64,000 nucleotides of DNA from the NCBI RefSeq assembly GCF_030817415.1, contig NZ_JAUSZI010000002.1, positions 9,833,501 through 9,897,500 of the forward strand, in the 5' to 3' direction. The notes under the pieces were generated by a model. That model searched no databases. It saw only the letters and a list, made by a program, of their open reading frames with translations, and was not told the origin of the DNA. The position numbers were made by a program, and so were the translations under genes. The DNA comes from Streptomyces umbrinus (GTDB taxonomy: Bacteria > Actinomycetota > Actinomycetes > Streptomycetales > Streptomycetaceae). Positions 61,658 through 64,000 of this stretch are shown here, piece by piece. Every line of letters starts with the position of its first letter. The first letter of the stretch is position 1.

Positions 61658-62065
61658 CTAGACGGGCGACGCGTCCGGTTCCGCCAGCAGAGCGGGTACG
61701 GTGACGATCTTCGCCTCCCGGGTCAGCAGCCGGTGAATGGGACAGCGCCCGGCCGCCGCCAGCAACTGATCCCGCTGAGCCGGGTCCAGGTTGCCGGTCA
61801 GCCCGACGTTCTTGACGATGTGCCCCTGCTCTCCGAACCGGACGGCGACGTCGACCCGTTCCAGTGGCCAGCCGTGCCGGTCCGCCATGGCCCGCACCGC
61901 CATGGAGGTGCAGGACCCCAGCGCGGCCAGCAGCAGCTCTCCCGGGGTGGGACCGGCGTCGTCGCTCATGGGCTCGGGCTCGTCGGCCGTCAGGTGGTGA
62001 GGGCCGATCGTGACGGAACGGTTGAGCCGCCCACCTTCGGCGACGGTCACGATGCGCGTGCTCAT
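61658..62065 (-). CDS. OsmC-family protein
   Basis: A 135-aa OsmC/YhfA-like protein: VTIGPHHLTADEPEP, GPTPGELLLAALGSCTSMAV with the peroxidatic Cys, VKNVGLTGNLDPAQRDQLLA, and AAGRCPIHRLL with the second Cys. Reduces organic peroxides or hypochlorite by analogy. ATG at 62065 with GAGAGGAA. It is a different subtype from the Ohr at 32761. Confidence 0.88.
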   Translation of the reverse strand: MSTRIVTVAEGGRLNRSVTIGPHHLTADEPEPMSDDAGPTPGELLLAALGSCTSMAVRAMADRHGWPLERVDVAVRFGEQGHIVKNVGLTGNLDPAQRDQLLAAAGRCPIHRLLTREAKIVTVPALLAEPDASPV

Positions 62066-62346
62066 GGGTCTTCCTCTCGGCCAAGATGCGGGGACCATGG
62101 TGTGGCTCATCCCTCTGCCTCAGAGACCGAGCGGCGTACGGCCATGTGACGGGTCGGCCCGGAAAAGATCGAGGCGTCCTGGCCGGTCCCGGGTCGCGGA
62201 GCGCGACTACGGTCCCACCACGGCCTGACTACGGCACCACCACGCAGCTCCCACGGACTGTCAATGGCGCGGTGTCGGCGCCGCCGCGCGAGGTTGGGAC
62301 CAGCGGTGTTCCGAGCCGCTGACCCATCCCGGCGGAGGAGTCGACC

Positions 62347-63057
62347 GTGGAGACACATCTGTGGGAAGCCAGGCGCACGCAGGTCCTGGGCGGTCGCCCG
62401 GCGGCCTCGGCCATCGACGACTTGGAGGACGCGGCAGCCGTCTACTGGCGGATCCGGCCCTCACTCCTCACGATCGCCTATCGCATCCTCGGCAACGCGA
62501 CCGAGGCCGAGGACGTGCTGCAGGAGGTGTGGCTGCGGCTGCACCGCACGGACCGCCATGCCGTGCACAGCCCGTCGGCGCTGCTCCGGACGATCACCGT
62601 CCGGGTGGCGATCAACGTCCTTCACTCGGCCCGCAGACGGCGCGAGTACTGCGCCACCCCCTGGCTTCCGGAACCGCCCGACCCCGACACCACACCGGAG
62701 GCCGTGGCCGAGCGACAGGACGCGGTGGAGGGAGCGGTCGGCCTGCTGCTCGAGACGCTGACACCCCGGCAGCGCGCCGCGTTCGTCCTTCGGGAGGGGT
62801 TCGGATATCCGTACGATCGAATCGCCGCGCTGCTCGACATCAGCGTCGTCAACGCGCGACAGCAGGTCGCCCGTGCCCAGCGGCACCTCCTCGGACACGG
62901 TCGGCGGCGCTCGGTGGACGCCGTTACGCACCGCCGCCTCGTGCAGGCGTTCTTCGCGGCCGCTCAGGCAGGTGACATGGCCCGGTTGGAGCAGGTCCTT
63001 CTGAACGACGTCGGACGGCCCGAGGGCGCGCCGGTGAGCCGGACTGCGGACGCCTAG
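62347..63057 (+). CDS. ECF41-like sigma factor, C-terminally shortened
   Basis: A 236-aa sigma factor with region 2 ([33 protein letters not shown]), the linker [11 protein letters not shown] and region 4 ([40 protein letters not shown]). It begins the extension ([20 protein letters not shown]) but stops after about 25 more residues, so the DGGGK and NPDKL elements are absent. GTG with GGAGG. Deleting the extension in ECF41 proteins is known to change activity, so this copy could be deregulated or a decayed remnant. Confidence 0.85.
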   Translation: METHLWEARRTQVLGGRPAASAIDDLEDAAAVYWRIRPSLLTIAYRILGNATEAEDVLQEVWLRLHRTDRHAVHSPSALLRTITVRVAINVLHSARRRREYCATPWLPEPPDPDTTPEAVAERQDAVEGAVGLLLETLTPRQRAAFVLREGFGYPYDRIAALLDISVVNARQQVARAQRHLLGHGRRRSVDAVTHRRLVQAFFAAAQAGDMARLEQVLLNDVGRPEGAPVSRTADA

Positions 63058-63093
63058 CCGACCCGCTCGGGAGTAGGCTCGTCAAGGTCAATG

Positions 63094-63778
63094 CCTTGTC
63101 AATGCCTTTCGCGCGGTGCGGGGTGTGCGTGGTGCTCGGACGCGATCGTGAACGCCAGGTCATGACGATCTGGTGGCCGAGATACGAGGCGGCCGGAGCG
63201 CCGTCCTCGTGGTACGTGGGGAAGCCGGCATCGGCAAGACCGCCCTCGTGGACCATCTGGCCGCCCATGTCTCCGACTGCCGGACGATCCGTGCCGGTGG
63301 CAGCGAGGCCGAGATGGAGCTGCCGTTCGCCGGACTGCACCAGCTCGTCGCCCTCTTGCTCGACGACATCGATCACCTCTTCACTCCGCAGCACGAGGCC
63401 CTCGACATTCGCCTTCGGCCTGGTGTACGGGGAGTGGTTGCGGCGGGCGAACCGGCGAGGTGACGCCCGTGAGCAGTTGCGGCCGGCGTACGAGATGCTC
63501 GCCGGGTTCGGTGCGGTCGGGTTCACGGACCGTGCCGCCCGTGAACTGCGGGCCACCGGAGAGGCGGTGGCCCGGCGAGACCGGCTCCGGCGTCGTTGAC
63601 CGCACAGGAGAGGCAGATCGCGGGGCTGGCCCGGGACGGGCTGACCAATCCGGAGATCGGGGCGCGGTTGAGCCCGCACACCGTGGAATGGCATCTGCGC
63701 AAGGTGTTCGCCAAACTCGGCGTCACCTCCCGCCGACAGCTCGGCTCCGCCCTCGCCGACGGGCTACCGACCGCATCA
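63094..63778 (+). pseudogene. Collapsed LAL regulator
   Basis: The 5' end reads [10 protein letters not shown], then after a frameshift [20 protein letters not shown] (Walker A) and [20 protein letters not shown]. The next 600 or more residues are missing. The frame resumes with [20 protein letters not shown] and, after a further slip, the [23 protein letters not shown] with [19 protein letters not shown]. Only the two ends of a LAL gene remain. Confidence 0.85.
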
Positions 63779-63792
63779 TGATTCCCACTCTT

Positions 63793-64000
63793 CTCAAGCG
63801 ACCTCGTGTCGCACGATCTGGTTCAGCCAGGAGGCGTGGACCGGGGTGTGGACCATGACGGCATTCGGGAACCTGTCGGCCAAGCGGTCCACAGCTTTCC
63901 TGCCGCGATGCGAGGAGCCGTTGTCGACGATCCAGAAGACGCGCTTCGCGCTTGCGTAGGGCTCTTGGTTCATGACCTGCTCCCGGGGCCATGAACGGCA
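63793..64000 (-). pseudogene. IS630-type transposase fragment at window edge
   Basis: On the minus strand from the window end the frame reads AKRVFWIVDNGSSHRG (strand with the second catalytic Asp), then FPNAVMVHTPVHASWLNQI, before diverging to a stop at 63795-63793. The expected C-terminus with the last catalytic Glu is missing. It is a different IS630-type branch from the element at 12592. The 5' part lies beyond the window. Confidence 0.75.

Noticed and set aside
1..64000. CRISPR array or rRNA/tRNA operon
   Set aside because: No regularly spaced repeats and no rRNA or tRNA signatures were found on either strand by eye.

Overview
The window is high-GC DNA from a Streptomyces-like actinomycete. 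This follows from the codon bias, a WhiB-type protein, several large LuxR (LAL) regulators, YtrA-type GntR control, an actinobacterial QcrB-type cytochrome b and homodimeric AceE. No rRNA, tRNA or CRISPR array was found.

Positions 1-14 kb are accessory DNA: transposon debris mixed with genes that look like remnants of a phage-defence island. They include an orphan Pycsar-type membrane effector, a beheaded and truncated SF1-helicase fragment, a 639-aa protein with a HEPN-like RNxxxH motif, and a DUF2971 gene split near its 3' end by an intact IS3-family element (3-bp target duplication; the original reading frame can be rebuilt). A frameshifted integrase-core transposase, a decayed IS701 copy, one intact and one decayed IS630-type copy, a secreted I36-like protein and two unknown membrane proteins complete this part.

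Positions 14-21 kb are regulatory and transport genes: a small monooxygenase beside a LAL regulator, a YtrA-type GntR/ABC operon with a clear palindromic operator, and a broken alpha/beta hydrolase.

Positions 21.6-58 kb form the striking part. Four ECF41/SigJ-like sigma factors lie in the window (the fourth at 62.3 kb), among redox, detoxification and central-metabolism genes: NDH-2, a WhiB protein, YceI, two NmrA-type NAD(P)-binding proteins, a fumarate-reductase-like flavoprotein, a 7Fe ferredoxin, Ohr, an acid-to-aldehyde (LuxE/LuxC-like) operon with a PIG-L deacetylase and a flavin reductase, a methyltransferase, a hydroxyacid dehydrogenase, an orphan cytochrome b, pyruvate dehydrogenase E1 and E2, cupins, a drug efflux pump, an epoxide hydrolase, an AhpD-like protein, DUF427 and several alpha/beta hydrolases. 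Nineteen intergenic sites fit TGTCACA-N16-GGTC (single-base variants allowed, spacer always 16), each oriented toward a gene start. That closely resembles the published ECF41 promoter (TGTCACA-N16-CGTC) but with a shifted -10. The simplest reading is one large, clustered ECF41-type regulon, whereas ECF41 sigmas are usually described as controlling a single neighbouring gene.

An IS110-family element interrupts the cluster at about 50.7-52.06 kb. The right end holds a second LAL regulator, an OsmC protein, a C-terminally shortened ECF41 sigma, a collapsed LAL pseudogene and, at the edge, an IS630-type transposase fragment.
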